Notes under the pieces: generated by a model
Database searches by the model: none
What the model was told of the DNA's origin: nothing
Seen by the model: the letters and a program-made list of their open reading frames with translations, nothing else
Translations under genes and position numbers: made by a program
Assembly: GCF_029978005.1 (NCBI RefSeq)
Contig: NZ_JARKOZ010000056.1
Location: 1-58,380 of the forward strand
Source of the DNA: Solidesulfovibrio sp.
GTDB taxonomy: Bacteria > Desulfobacterota > Desulfovibrionia > Desulfovibrionales > Desulfovibrionaceae
DNA: 58,380 nt
Direction of reading: 5' to 3'
In this document: piece after piece, positions 1-8,580 of the stretch
Layout of the letters: the number at the start of each line of letters is the position of its first letter
Numbering within the stretch: position 1 is the stretch's first letter

Positions 1-112
1 CTCCTCCAACCTTGCGTTTATATTGCTTTTCATCGTCCCTCTTTGGCCTAGGGATCAAAGGCTCAACTATCTCCCAAAACGCGTCCGACACTTCCCATGA
101 TTTTATGCTCAT
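1..112 (-). CDS. IS5-family transposase, N-terminal part (cut by window edge)
   Basis: Reading leftward from an ATG at 112, the frame stays open to the window edge. It gives a peptide with VSDAFWEIVEPLIPRPKRD, the typical N-terminus of IS5-family (DUF4096-type) transposases. A good Shine-Dalgarno (ACGGAGGCAGG) lies just upstream on the minus strand. Only about 37 residues are visible, so it cannot be judged whether the element is intact. The IS end should lie within about the next 100 bases to the right, but I could not identify its inverted repeat. Confidence 0.7.
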   Translation of the reverse strand, partial: MSIKSWEVSDAFWEIVEPLIPRPKRDDEKQYKRKVGG

Positions 113-203
113 ATGCCTGCCTCCGTTGGAGAAAAGCATACCAAAATCTGAATCCAACAGCAACTTATTTATGGATAAGTCCTAATTTATCAACAGCAAT
201 CAT

Positions 204-244
204 CCCGCCCCGGCATGACAATAGAAAGGGTGCGCCGGGGCGGG
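204..244. repeat. 11-bp perfect inverted repeat
   Basis: CCCGCCCCGGC at 204-214 is exactly complementary to GCCGGGGCGGG at 234-244, with a 19-base spacer. There is no T-run on either side, so it is not a typical intrinsic terminator. It lies between the IS5-like gene and the next recognisable gene, and its function is unknown. Confidence 0.5.
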
Positions 245-889
245 GCACACTTTGTGTTACACATGGCATTCTCCTTTCGCCCAGATCCCTCTATGCTTTC
301 TTTTCTCGCATAACCCTAGACAGCACCCGCTTTAATTCCTCAAAATCTATGGGCGCGGCATAATTTACTCCATGTTCGTCACCTTTCGAAGGATATTCAG
401 TGAGTCATCTTGCGTGTCTATGTTTATGTAAGCCGTAAATGTTTAGGTCCCAAGTTCGTCTCCGTTCGTCCTAAACTGCCCGCCGCAGACAGTTCGGATT
501 TTTCGGCTTGTTGGCAGCATACTAATAGAAAGCAGTCCATACCGAAGTTGTTCATCGATCCGCCAACAGGTCTAGATTCATAACCAAATCGTCTTTCGAA
601 GGACAGGACCGAGTCGACATGTCGGCCCGAGGATATGATCGTGTCGACAGATACTGGGTTGGGAGATGCTTATCGACCATCGCATGCCTTCACCCGCGAC
701 CTGGAAGATGCCAAAAAAAACTGTCTCTTTGGAAAATATAAGTTGTAACTATCTGGGGATATTTGTTTTCAAGTGTGCTCGCCTGGATGTGAGGCCTTTA
801 TTTTCGCCCAGTAGTTCCCATAGCCGATATCCTGTGGTATGGCGTCGGCAAGGTCTTTCTTGTCCAAACCTCTAAACCGGGAGGGATCT
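245..889. other. Stretch without a convincing gene
   Basis: No frame here has both a start with ribosome binding site and recognisable protein character. On the minus strand, 291-404 encodes a short open stretch ending in DFEELKRVLSRVMREKKA. It resembles the last helix of a response-regulator receiver domain, but it lacks a start codon and is preceded by a stop, so it is at best a gene remnant. TTTCGAAGGA occurs twice (about 385 and 593). Composition is less GC-rich than the flanks, consistent with an IS/accessory scar. Confidence 0.35.
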
Positions 890-1132
890 ATGTCCGCCGA
901 TTTGCAGACATTTGTGAACATGCTCAAGAGCGCCATGCCTCACTGCATCAAGAGCGAGGACGACGCTAATCAGGTGATTACAATCATCGGTTCCGTCATC
1001 ACCAATGCTATCAAGAACAAGGACACCGTTTACCTAGAGGGTATCGGCGAATGGCGTAGTGAAGCAATCGCTGGCAAGAAGAACGTCATTTTTACCCCTG
1101 ACCGCATACTTATCGATGCAGCCAACGAGTAG
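890..1132 (+). CDS. Divergent HU/IHF-like DNA-binding protein
   Basis: 80-residue protein. The start at 890 is chosen because GGGAGG precedes it by six bases; an upstream in-frame start would add 17 residues with no similarity. The pattern TVYLEGIGEWRSE followed by VIFTPDRILIDAAN resembles the end of HU/IHF proteins (V-L-x-G-F-G-x-W, then F-x-P-x-x-x-L-x-x-A-x-N). The long DNA-binding arm seems almost absent: only AIAGKKN separates the two parts. HU proteins are usually about 90 residues, so this would be a shortened-arm variant. The family call rests on pattern recognition only. It may pair with the small gene that follows at 1207. Confidence 0.4.
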   Translation: MSADLQTFVNMLKSAMPHCIKSEDDANQVITIIGSVITNAIKNKDTVYLEGIGEWRSEAIAGKKNVIFTPDRILIDAANE

Positions 1133-1206
1133 CTCGGTATTATAGACGATGTAATTGAGGAGTCAGGATTGTTTTGACGCTGTGTGTAGCGATAAAGGAG
1201 TTTGTC

Positions 1207-1503
1207 ATGCCGGATAACATGCCGTCCACCCCAAGGAAAACGGATTTCGTGACCACAACGCCACTCATGCCGAGCAGTTTGGATATCAAATGCAAATGTG
1301 GGAAAATGCTCAGTGTTTCCCTTGACGACCCTCATCTCAAGGAGACCATCATGGCCCATCCTTGCTGCAACGAAGACGCGCCTCTCGAAGAGTTGAAGCA
1401 GACCATCGAGCTCTTCTCGCAGTACATAGAAGCCAGGGCGACGCTTGAGGGCCGGGGATGGGATGTCGAGCTGTACGCCCCCCCGTGGAATTGCAAGGCC
1501 TAG
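1207..1503 (+). CDS. Small hypothetical protein with Cys motif
   Basis: 98 residues, preceded by AAAGGAG seven bases before the ATG. It contains IKCKCGKML and, about 25 residues later, HPCCNED. The four Cys with neighbouring His could bind a metal, as a zinc-ribbon-like knuckle. The rest is acidic and helical (LEELKQTIELFSQYIEARATLE). I do not recognise a family. It follows the HU-like gene by 74 bases on the same strand. Confidence 0.5.
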   Translation: MPDNMPSTPRKTDFVTTTPLMPSSLDIKCKCGKMLSVSLDDPHLKETIMAHPCCNEDAPLEELKQTIELFSQYIEARATLEGRGWDVELYAPPWNCKA

Positions 1504-1551
1504 GAGAGGCGTTCTCGGAGAACGTGTCACGAATACGTGGGAAACCCGGCG

Positions 1552-1585
1552 GCTTCCTTCCCATGAAAGCTTCCTTCCCATGAAA
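1552..1585 (+). repeat. 17-bp perfect tandem duplication
   Basis: GCTTCCTTCCCATGAAA occurs twice without gap (1552-1568 and 1569-1585). It looks like a simple replication-slippage duplication just upstream of the weak ORF at 1590. Confidence 0.8.
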
Positions 1586-1589
1586 CTTG

Positions 1590-1817
1590 ATGAGAACGAT
1601 CATGGTGAGGCCACACCACAACCAGAGTAATACATGCATCAACGTTCTGGAGGATATCTCCTGGGGATTTATAAAGGCTGATGAGATGGCCGGCCGCATT
1701 CACAGTACGATCTTGTCCGTCGCGTTGGAGGTCCTGGAAAATTGGGATGCTGCCAAGATTCCGGGGCCGGTGCCACCAGGATCGATAAGCCAGGGGACGG
1801 ATGGACATTTTCTATGA
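1590..1817 (+). CDS. Short hypothetical ORF, doubtful
   Basis: 75 residues from ATG 1590; a further in-frame ATG lies at 1602. The central part (DEMAGRIHSTILSVALEVLE) could form helices, but the ribosome binding site is poor, no family is recognised and the C-terminus is low-information (PGPVPPGSISQG). It sits alone between two better-supported genes and may not be translated. Confidence 0.25.
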   Translation: MRTIMVRPHHNQSNTCINVLEDISWGFIKADEMAGRIHSTILSVALEVLENWDAAKIPGPVPPGSISQGTDGHFL

Positions 1818-1956
1818 GCTGAGTCTGGCTCTGCTTGAATGTGTCTCGAAGTAGTCCGGCGCCAGTGGACGCCCTGCCCGATCGATGAAGGCCAAGCTTC
1901 CTGTGTGGAAGTGGCGATACACCACCGGGCAGGGCTTCTAACCAATGGAGAACGCC

Positions 1957-2415
1957 ATGGATCCAGTTACCATCCTTTGGCCTACTGACCTTTCCAAAGG
2001 TTCGCTCAAGGCCACGAGCCAAGTGCTCACCCTAGCGGAAAAACTGAACGCCCGAGTGGTGGCCTTGTACGTTTCGTTGGATTTGTGTTCGCTTTTTCCG
2101 GCGTACGGCAACTATCCAAGCCCCGAGCGTGTCCAGGAATTCCAGAGCTGGGATTTGGAAGCCGCCAGGATCAATCTAGAAGACATCTGCAATAGTCTGC
2201 TAAATGGTTGTCCGAACCTTGACCTTCGACTGGTGCGCGGTGACGCAGTCGAACAAATTCTCAAGGTGGCCCAAGAGGAAAAAGCTTCCCTCGTTGTCAT
2301 GACCAGCCGGGGACAGAGCCTGGACAAGGACCCCGGCGCTGCGACTGGTCTTGGCAATGTTGCCAGGCAGGTGCTGGAGAAGTCCAGGGTGCCAGTGCAA
2401 ATAGTTTATCCGTAA
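1957..2415 (+). CDS. Universal stress protein (UspA family)
   Basis: 152 residues, a single Usp domain of normal length. It begins MDPVTILWPTDLSKGS, the usual first beta strand with Asp. It ends VVMTSRG...GLGNVARQVLEKSRVPVQIVYP, which corresponds to the Usp nucleotide-binding G-x2-G-x9-G(S/T) region and the final strand. The glycine motif is altered, with a short insertion, so ATP binding is uncertain. The start at 1957 is preferred over 1945 because GGAG lies seven bases upstream of it. Cytoplasmic stress-survival role by family; no operon partners are evident. Confidence 0.85.
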   Translation: MDPVTILWPTDLSKGSLKATSQVLTLAEKLNARVVALYVSLDLCSLFPAYGNYPSPERVQEFQSWDLEAARINLEDICNSLLNGCPNLDLRLVRGDAVEQILKVAQEEKASLVVMTSRGQSLDKDPGAATGLGNVARQVLEKSRVPVQIVYP

Positions 2416-2449
2416 TACCCCTCTCCACTCAAGATAAAGGAGAAGTGGC

Positions 2450-2935
2450 ATGGTGAGGCCAGAAATGATCACGATTTGCCTTTGGTTCGACCGCGACGCA
2501 GAAGATGCAGCGAGATTTTACGCCAAGACCTTTCCTAATTCGTCAGTTGGTGCAGTGCACCTCGCACCTGGAGACTATCCATCTGGAAAGAAAGGTGATG
2601 TGTTGACGGTCGAGTTCACAGTGATGGGAATTCCCTGCCTCGGATTAAATGGCGGCCCAGAAGTCAAGCATAATCTAGCTTTTTCGTTTCAGATCGCAAC
2701 CGCTGACCAAGCCGATACGGATCGCTACTGGAACGCTATCGTCAGCAATGGCGGCGAAGAGAGTGTCTGCGGCTGGTGCAAGGATAAATGGGGCCTGTCC
2801 TGGCAGATTACGCCACTGGCTCTGACGAGAGCGATTACCGATCCCGATCCAGCAGCCGCAAAGCGCGCATTTGATGCGATGATGCAGATGAAAAAGATCG
2901 ACATAGCTGTAATCGAAGCAGCACGACGCGGTTGA
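2450..2935 (+). CDS. PhnB/3-demethylubiquinone methyltransferase-like VOC protein
   Basis: 161 residues. ITICLWFDRDAEDAARFYAKTFPNS is the classic beginning of PhnB-like vicinal-oxygen-chelate proteins (pairs of beta-alpha-beta-beta-beta units). SVCGWCKDKWGLSWQITP is the equally characteristic late motif (C-G-x-x-x-D-x-W-G-x-x-W-Q). AAAGGAG lies eight bases before the ATG. The family includes unrelated enzymatic roles, so the substrate cannot be named. It stands alone between the Usp gene and an IS scar. Confidence 0.85.
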   Translation: MVRPEMITICLWFDRDAEDAARFYAKTFPNSSVGAVHLAPGDYPSGKKGDVLTVEFTVMGIPCLGLNGGPEVKHNLAFSFQIATADQADTDRYWNAIVSNGGEESVCGWCKDKWGLSWQITPLALTRAITDPDPAAAKRAFDAMMQMKKIDIAVIEAARRG

Positions 2936-3032
2936 AGCAGATTGCCGCTATCGTCGTCATAGGCTGGGGTTGTATTGGCCCAAAACGCAGTTCCCTGCAT
3001 TTTGGGGCTTCCCCTGAACCAGGAATTGCAGG

Positions 3033-3556
3033 TCACTCCCATGACAACGCCAACAGGGGCGCATCTTCGGCCTTGTCGTAGCGCGGTGGCCGCTTGGTCG
3101 GGGACTTGGACACGCGTTCGGCCAGACAAGAGCGCGCGAGCTCAATCGCTTCGGCGATGCGCTTCATAGAGTATCGCCCGCGAAGGGCAAGGGTGAGCAC
3201 AAGATCAGTTTTTTCTCACTCGATCTCGATGGCGTCCTTGAGGATTTCCACCTCCATCGTCTTCTTGCCCAAAAGCCGTTCGAGTTCACGAACCTGTTTA
3301 CGCAGAGTCCGAACTTCGGCTGCGCTCACCACCTCGTCGTCAGGGAAACCGCCTTTTTACCGCCCTCGCTCGTGAGCTTCCTCCAGCGGAAGAGAAGATT
3401 GGGCGCGACGCCATGCTTTCTGCCACAAACGAGACGCTCAGGCCTGGCAAAAGCGACTCCTCGACGATGCGCAACCTCGGCCAATGCCCAGCCCCGATGC
3501 TGGACCATCTGCGCCACCTCGACAGCTGGGAACTCGTTAGCGCTCTGTCTGGACAT
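3033..3556 (-). pseudogene. Decayed IS3-family element (orfA frameshifted, orfB truncated)
   Basis: Minus-strand reading gives an orfA start at 3556 with APNLLFRWRKLTSEGGKKAVSLT. The frame is then lost by one base near 3345. The next frame continues DDEVVSAAEVRTLRKQ, then VRELERLLGKKTMEVEILKD, ending at a stop at 3216; this is the leucine-zipper region of IS3 OrfA. orfB begins around ATG 3167 (MKRIAEAIELARSCLAERVSK) and stops after 44 residues at 3033, before any DDE catalytic residue. The element is therefore a dead remnant. Neither terminal repeat was found. Confidence 0.75.
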
Positions 3557-3691
3557 ACCTCCAGCACGACCTCCTAGGCTGGCGGACGTGTCCAGTCGAA
3601 ATGAGGGCTACTCTATCCGGCTCGCAATTTTGTTGTTTCCAGAAAGAAATATGCTATCCTCCGACTATGACTATAGCAAGGAGGCAACATC

Positions 3692-5266
3692 GTGCTCAGC
3701 AAAGCCTCAATGCCCCCCTGGCGGTCGATAAGCCTCGGTTTGGCGATCCTACCCCTGGTACTGCTCCTGGTCCAGCCAGTCCGAGCCGAAGAGGCTTTTT
3801 CCTTCGAGAAGCTCACCGCCATGGCCCGACAATTGGCGGTCACGCCTTATCAGGCCCCGGGTCAAATCCCCAAGCCTCTCGGCGGCATCAGCTACGACAC
3901 GTGGCGAAAAATCCGCTTCAAGCCTGAGGCCGCCTTGTGGCGCAAGGAGAATCTGCCTTTCGAGTTGCAATTTTTCCCTCCGGGATTCCTCTATGATCGC
4001 ACGGTCACGGTCAACATCGTATCCGGCGGCATGGCGAGTCCCCTGGCCCTGGGCACCGACAGCTTCGATTTGAGCCAAGTGGAGGATCTGGCGCAACAAC
4101 TTCCGTCCCGGATCGGCATTGCCGGCTTCCGAGTCCATACCGCTATCAACACCCCGACCTATCTTGACGAATTCCTCTTGTTTCTGGGTGCTTCCTATTT
4201 CCGGGCCGTGAGTCGGGGGGAAAACTACGGGCTGTCGGCCCGGGGATTGGCCGTGAACACCGCCTCACCCTCGGGCGAAGAATTCCCCTGGTTCCGGGAA
4301 TTCTGGATCGTCAAACCGGCCAAGACCGACAAGGCCATCCGGATTTTCGCCCTGCTCGACAGCCAGAACCTGACCGGCGCTTATGCCTTTGCGGCCACGC
4401 CGGGCCAGGAAACCATCATCGACGTCAACGCCCGGATTTTTTTGCGCCAACCAGTGGCCAAACTTGGCATTGCTCCCCTGACCAGCATGTTTTTTTACGG
4501 CGAAAACTCCTTGCCGGGAACGCGCCAGGACTGGCGTCCCGAGGTCCACGACTCCGACGGCCTGCTCGTCCACTTCCGAAACGGGGAATGGCTCTGGCGA
4601 CCGCTTGTCAATCCCGTCCATCTCCAGGGGAACTTGTTTACCGCTGGCCACGTCCGAGGCTTCGGCCTCCTGCAGCGGGATACGGACTTCGCCGACTACC
4701 AGGACCTGGAGGCCCGAATGGAAAACCGCCCCAGCGTATGGATCGAACCACAAGGAAACTGGGGAGACGGCGGGGTGGAGCTGGTGCTCATTCCCTCGGA
4801 CAAGGAAATCCACGACAACGTGGTGGTTTTTTTTCGGCCCAATACGACGCCCGAGCCTGGAAAGGCCCTGGAATTCGCCTATCGCATGCGCTGGGGCAAG
4901 GCCCCGGACGATTTGCCGCCCGGGCCCCGGGTCACGGCTACCCGGACATCCGTTCCGAATCCGGACCAGCGCCTATTCGTCGTGGATTTCGGGGGCAAGG
5001 CCCTAGCCAGGCTCAAACCGGACGCCGTTGTCCAGGGCATCGTCAGCGCCGGCTCCGGCGGTACTATTCTTGAGCACCAAGTCTATCGGAATCCGGTCAC
5101 TGGTGGGTGGCGTCTTACGTTTACCGCCGCCCTTGACAAGAGCGGCGCTCTGGCGGGCGTTTTGCCCGACAAGAGGCCGCCCGTGGAGTTGCGGGCCTTT
5201 CTAAAGCTTCCGGATGGACGCGTAAGTGAGACATGGAGCACTTCCATGACCCCGGTCGCTCCATGA
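3692..5266 (+). CDS. opgG: Periplasmic glucan biosynthesis protein OpgG (MdoG)
   Basis: 524 residues starting at GTG, with AAGGAGG seven bases upstream. A Sec signal peptide spans about residues 1-32 (hydrophobic core LAILPLVLLLVQP, cleavage near VRAEE). The mature part starts with FSFEKLTAMARQLA, as in OpgG/OpgD, and continues with the mutarotase-like beta-sandwich and a C-terminal Ig-like domain. In the periplasm it shapes or branches the beta-glucan backbone made by OpgH. Its TGA overlaps the ATG of opgH, so the two are translationally coupled. Full length, no damage seen. OpgD is the alternative, but the partnership with opgH favours OpgG. Confidence 0.93.
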   Translation: MLSKASMPPWRSISLGLAILPLVLLLVQPVRAEEAFSFEKLTAMARQLAVTPYQAPGQIPKPLGGISYDTWRKIRFKPEAALWRKENLPFELQFFPPGFLYDRTVTVNIVSGGMASPLALGTDSFDLSQVEDLAQQLPSRIGIAGFRVHTAINTPTYLDEFLLFLGASYFRAVSRGENYGLSARGLAVNTASPSGEEFPWFREFWIVKPAKTDKAIRIFALLDSQNLTGAYAFAATPGQETIIDVNARIFLRQPVAKLGIAPLTSMFFYGENSLPGTRQDWRPEVHDSDGLLVHFRNGEWLWRPLVNPVHLQGNLFTAGHVRGFGLLQRDTDFADYQDLEARMENRPSVWIEPQGNWGDGGVELVLIPSDKEIHDNVVVFFRPNTTPEPGKALEFAYRMRWGKAPDDLPPGPRVTATRTSVPNPDQRLFVVDFGGKALARLKPDAVVQGIVSAGSGGTILEHQVYRNPVTGGWRLTFTAALDKSGALAGVLPDKRPPVELRAFLKLPDGRVSETWSTSMTPVAP

Positions 5267-7713
5267 CGACAACAGTTGCCAATACGTCAGGCGCGGCCTC
5301 AAAGCACGCATCGCCGGCCGAAGCTGTGAGTCGCAGGTTGCTCGCCTATCTGCGCCGCCTGCCCATGGCCGAAGAACAGCGGTTGGAAACGGCCCAGGAG
5401 CTGACGCATGCGTTCTCGGCCGAGGGCAACGCTCCCGAGGACGCCGCGTCCCGGGCCATGGCCGCATTTTTTCGGCAGACCGGTGCTCCCGGGCCCCGAC
5501 AGGACGCTTGCCCCACCCCCCGGATCCAACGCACCCCCATGGCTCCGCGATTCGGACCCGCGACGGGCAGTCACTGGGCTGGTCCACGTTTCCGGCCTGG
5601 GTCTGCGTGTTCGGACATCCCCTTGGAACATCGCCACCGTTTATGGACCAGGGTGGCCAACCGGCGACGTCTATTCCTGGCATTTTTGATCGTCGCTCCC
5701 ACCCTGGCCGGGACCCTCCGCATGCGTGAGCTTTTCCCGAGCCAGGGACACACCGGCCTGGAAGTCGTTCTGTTGATCGCATTTTCGTTCCTGTTCGCCT
5801 GGATATCCATCGGCTTCTGGACGGCCATGGCCGGTTTCGTTCTCCTGGCCCGTGGCGTCGACCGTTTTGCCGCGACGACGGCAAGGGAGACCGACGCGAT
5901 GGTGCGACCCGGCGTGCGCACGGCAGTGGTCTTTCCGGTCTATGGCGAGGACATGGACCGGGTAGCTGCCGGCATCGAGGCGGTCGCCCGCTCTCTGGGC
6001 GGGGCTGCAGGCGGGAATTTCGATTTTTTCATCCTGAGCGACACCAGGGACCCCGACGCCTGGGTGGAGGAGGAGAGAGCCTTTGCCGCCCTGAGGAATA
6101 GATTGATCGGGGTCGTTCCGGTCTTCTACCGACGCCGGCGGGCGAACATCAAAAAGAAAAGCGGCAACATTGCCGATTTCTGCCGTGGGTTCGGGGCCGG
6201 ATACACCTACATGTTGGTCATGGACGCCGACAGCATCATGGCTGGAGAAACCATAAACCGCCTGGTGCAAATCATGGAGCGCCGCCGGGACGTGGGCATC
6301 CTCCAAACCATCCCTAGGCTCGTGGGAAAGGCCACGTTGCTGGCCCGGGTCCAGCAACTGGCGAGCAGCCTTTATGGTCCCATGTTCGCCGCCGGACTTC
6401 ATTACTGGCTTATGGGCAACGCGCTCTACATTGGCCACAATGCCCTCATCCGGCTGCGACCGTTTACGCGCTACTGCGCCCTGCCTAGGCTGCGGGGTTC
6501 TCCCCCTCTGGGCGGAGAGATATCGAGCCATGATTTCGTGGAAAGCGGCCTGATGCGGCGGGCCGGCTGGGGCGTCTGGATGGTCTATGATCTGCCCGGG
6601 AGCTACGAGGAAACCCCGACGAACGTTCTGGCTGAGCTTGAGCGCGACCGGCGCTGGTGTAAGGGAAATCTCCAGCACTTACGCTTGGTTTTCAGCAGCG
6701 CCGTGTTTCCCGCTTACCGAATGCTGTTTGTCAATGGTGTCATGGTGTACGGCGCGGCCCTGCTTTGGTTCATCTTCCTGGCAGTGTCTTCGGCCGAAGC
6801 CGTTTACGAATCCTTCACCCCTCTGACCTATTTCCCCCCGACCAGATCCCTCTTTCCGAACTGGCCGATCTGGGAGCCCTGGTGGGCGGTGGGCTTGCTT
6901 TTGACCACAGGCGGGCTGCTTTTTCTGCCGAAGCTCGCCGGCGTCCTGCTGGTGCTCCTCAAGGGCCGGGCCCACCTCTTCGGCGGTCTGGCAAAACTTC
7001 TCGTAGGAGTCGGGATCGAGATTGTGGTGTCGACCTTACTGGCTCCCGTCCGCATGTTGGCCCATAGCAAGTTCCTGGTCTTGACTCTGCTCGGCCGGGA
7101 TACCGGCTGGGGACGCCAAGTCCGGGAGGATAAGTCCCTCTCCCCGGGCGAAGCCGTCCGGCTGCATCTGGGCGGCACGATTCTGGCCACTTTGTGGGCC
7201 ATGGCCCTTTATCTCCTGAACCAGCGATTTTTCTGGTGGGTAAGCCCTATTTTTCTTCCACTCCTCCTGGCAGCTCCTCTGTCCATGGTGACGAGCTCTC
7301 CCGGGGTCGGGCGCTGGCTGCAACACTTGGGGCTGCTCCTCATTCCCGAGGAAGTCGAGCCCCCCCAGGTACTTTTGGATCTCGCCAAGCACCATCGCGC
7401 CAACCAGGAAGCCGACCGGCCTCTGGGCATTCCCAGAGACCAGGGCTTTGCCTTGGCCGTGGTCGATCCGGCAAGTTGCGGATTGCGCCTGGGCATGATC
7501 CACCGACCTAGCCGGACAGGGGCGGACAGGGAAGCACGGCGTGAGGCGCTCGTAGCCAAGGCTGTCGCTCTCGGCCCCCTCGGCCTGGATATTGGAGATA
7601 AAACCAAAGTGCTCGACGATTCGGCCGCTCTGATCGAGTTGCACCGTCAGATATGGAGGCTGCCCGCTAAGGAAGTCCGCCGCTCCTGGTTGGCCCAGAT
7701 CGATTGGCCGTGA
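5263..7713 (+). CDS. opgH: Membrane glucosyltransferase OpgH (MdoH)
   Basis: 816 residues. The start at 5263 is chosen because ATGA overlaps the opgG stop; an in-frame start 30 bases upstream exists. OpgH is an inner-membrane family-2 glycosyltransferase that polymerises glucose from UDP-glucose into periplasmic glucans. Visible features: an N-terminal cytoplasmic region, two transmembrane segments at about 130-200, and a GT2 domain beginning RTAVVFPVYGEDMDR. It also has the metal-binding MDADS (320-324), the RRW motif at 463-465, then several C-terminal membrane helices. Usual length is about 800-850. Glucans help in low-osmolarity envelopes. Confidence 0.94.
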   Translation: MTTTVANTSGAASKHASPAEAVSRRLLAYLRRLPMAEEQRLETAQELTHAFSAEGNAPEDAASRAMAAFFRQTGAPGPRQDACPTPRIQRTPMAPRFGPATGSHWAGPRFRPGSACSDIPLEHRHRLWTRVANRRRLFLAFLIVAPTLAGTLRMRELFPSQGHTGLEVVLLIAFSFLFAWISIGFWTAMAGFVLLARGVDRFAATTARETDAMVRPGVRTAVVFPVYGEDMDRVAAGIEAVARSLGGAAGGNFDFFILSDTRDPDAWVEEERAFAALRNRLIGVVPVFYRRRRANIKKKSGNIADFCRGFGAGYTYMLVMDADSIMAGETINRLVQIMERRRDVGILQTIPRLVGKATLLARVQQLASSLYGPMFAAGLHYWLMGNALYIGHNALIRLRPFTRYCALPRLRGSPPLGGEISSHDFVESGLMRRAGWGVWMVYDLPGSYEETPTNVLAELERDRRWCKGNLQHLRLVFSSAVFPAYRMLFVNGVMVYGAALLWFIFLAVSSAEAVYESFTPLTYFPPTRSLFPNWPIWEPWWAVGLLLTTGGLLFLPKLAGVLLVLLKGRAHLFGGLAKLLVGVGIEIVVSTLLAPVRMLAHSKFLVLTLLGRDTGWGRQVREDKSLSPGEAVRLHLGGTILATLWAMALYLLNQRFFWWVSPIFLPLLLAAPLSMVTSSPGVGRWLQHLGLLLIPEEVEPPQVLLDLAKHHRANQEADRPLGIPRDQGFALAVVDPASCGLRLGMIHRPSRTGADREARREALVAKAVALGPLGLDIGDKTKVLDDSAALIELHRQIWRLPAKEVRRSWLAQIDWP

Positions 7714-7801
7714 AGCCATCAGCGAGGGGGAGGTGAGAGCGATGCTGCTGCTGACTTATCTTCAAAAATTGGCATAGCACTTACTGCAATCCATCTGTCT
7801 G

Positions 7802-8083
7802 TCACGATGCATGACTACGAACACAAACCGTAATATTATTAACTTCCTCTCTAGTTGACGAAACCATCATGACGAGATGCTCAATCAAAAAATCTGAACC
7901 ATCATCTTTTATCGCCCTCCATTCTGGATCAAACGGCATTTCTCCAAGCAATTGTTCTTTCGTTAAACATAAGGTGTTCGATGATTTTGAATTTAAATCT
8001 ATTACATTGCCATCATAAGAATGGATATCTATTCCTGCCGGCAATAAGGCAAAAACATTCACCAGCTGTTCATATGTAAGCAT
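7802..8083 (-). CDS. Truncated PAS-domain protein
   Basis: 93 residues. It contains the first part of a PAS sensory domain: IDIHSYDGNVIDLNSKSS, then WRAIKDDGSDFLIEHLVMM, matching the W-x-x-x-x-x-D-G-S motif. No output domain (kinase, GGDEF or regulator) follows before the stop, so it is either a stand-alone PAS peptide or the stub of a longer sensor. GAGG lies upstream of the ATG at 8083. It is more AT-rich than the neighbours, suggesting recent acquisition or decay. Confidence 0.5.
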   Translation of the reverse strand: MLTYEQLVNVFALLPAGIDIHSYDGNVIDLNSKSSNTLCLTKEQLLGEMPFDPEWRAIKDDGSDFLIEHLVMMVSSTREEVNNITVCVRSHAS

Positions 8084-8189
8084 AAGAGCCTCTAAGCAAA
8101 AGGCTTTTTAAATATTATAGCTTCTTAGCACAAGAATACGATCAAATGAAAGAGATAAATTCAAAAATACAAAATAAACGACCAAGCAC

Positions 8190-8354
8190 TCAGCTTTGAT
8201 CGAGAAGCATATTCGGTTCGGCGTACAAACCCCTGAACACTGGAACGCCTAAGCCATCTTTAACTTTCGAACTCATTCCGCCTAGCATCTCGCTAGACAC
8301 CAAAACTTGGATTTTATCAATCTCAAAAAATCGACATACTATGACATACAAATC
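8190..8354 (-). pseudogene. Possible gene remnant in AT-rich gap
   Basis: A minus-strand frame is open from 8354 to a stop at 8190. It reads VLVSSEMLGGMSSKVKDGLG then VPVFRGLYAEPNMLL, which looks protein-like and vaguely like racemase-type C-termini, but has no good start. Otherwise the stretch 8084-8580 holds no gene that I can support. Confidence 0.2.
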
Positions 8355-8520
8355 TCATAAAAAATGATTTGCCTCACCCATTATTGCCAGGCAAAACAAA
8401 TAACTATATACTGATTTACGCCATAAAACCTGATCCGCTCAAGGGAAAATGGGGGCCGCAGACAAATCTCACCCGGCAACGGGATCAACAAAGGACTGAC
8501 TGTTGTTTTCCTCCCTATCC

Positions 8521-8548
8521 TTGCATGCGATCCGTATTCTGTTATGGT
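8521..8548 (+). promoter_or_regulatory. Possible sigma70-type promoter
   Basis: TTGCAT (8521-8526), 16 bases, then TATGGT (8543-8548), about 30 bases upstream of the ribosome binding site of the sugar dehydrogenase gene. A weak match to consensus. Confidence 0.3.
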
Positions 8549-8580
8549 TAGGCAAAGCCTGTTCTTCAAGGAGGCATACC

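Noticed and set aside
204-244. Intrinsic terminator
   Set aside because: The inverted repeat has a 19-base loop and no T-run on either strand.
291-404. Response-regulator receiver domain gene on the minus strand
   Set aside because: Only about 38 codons are open, with no start codon and a stop just upstream; similarity is limited to one helix.
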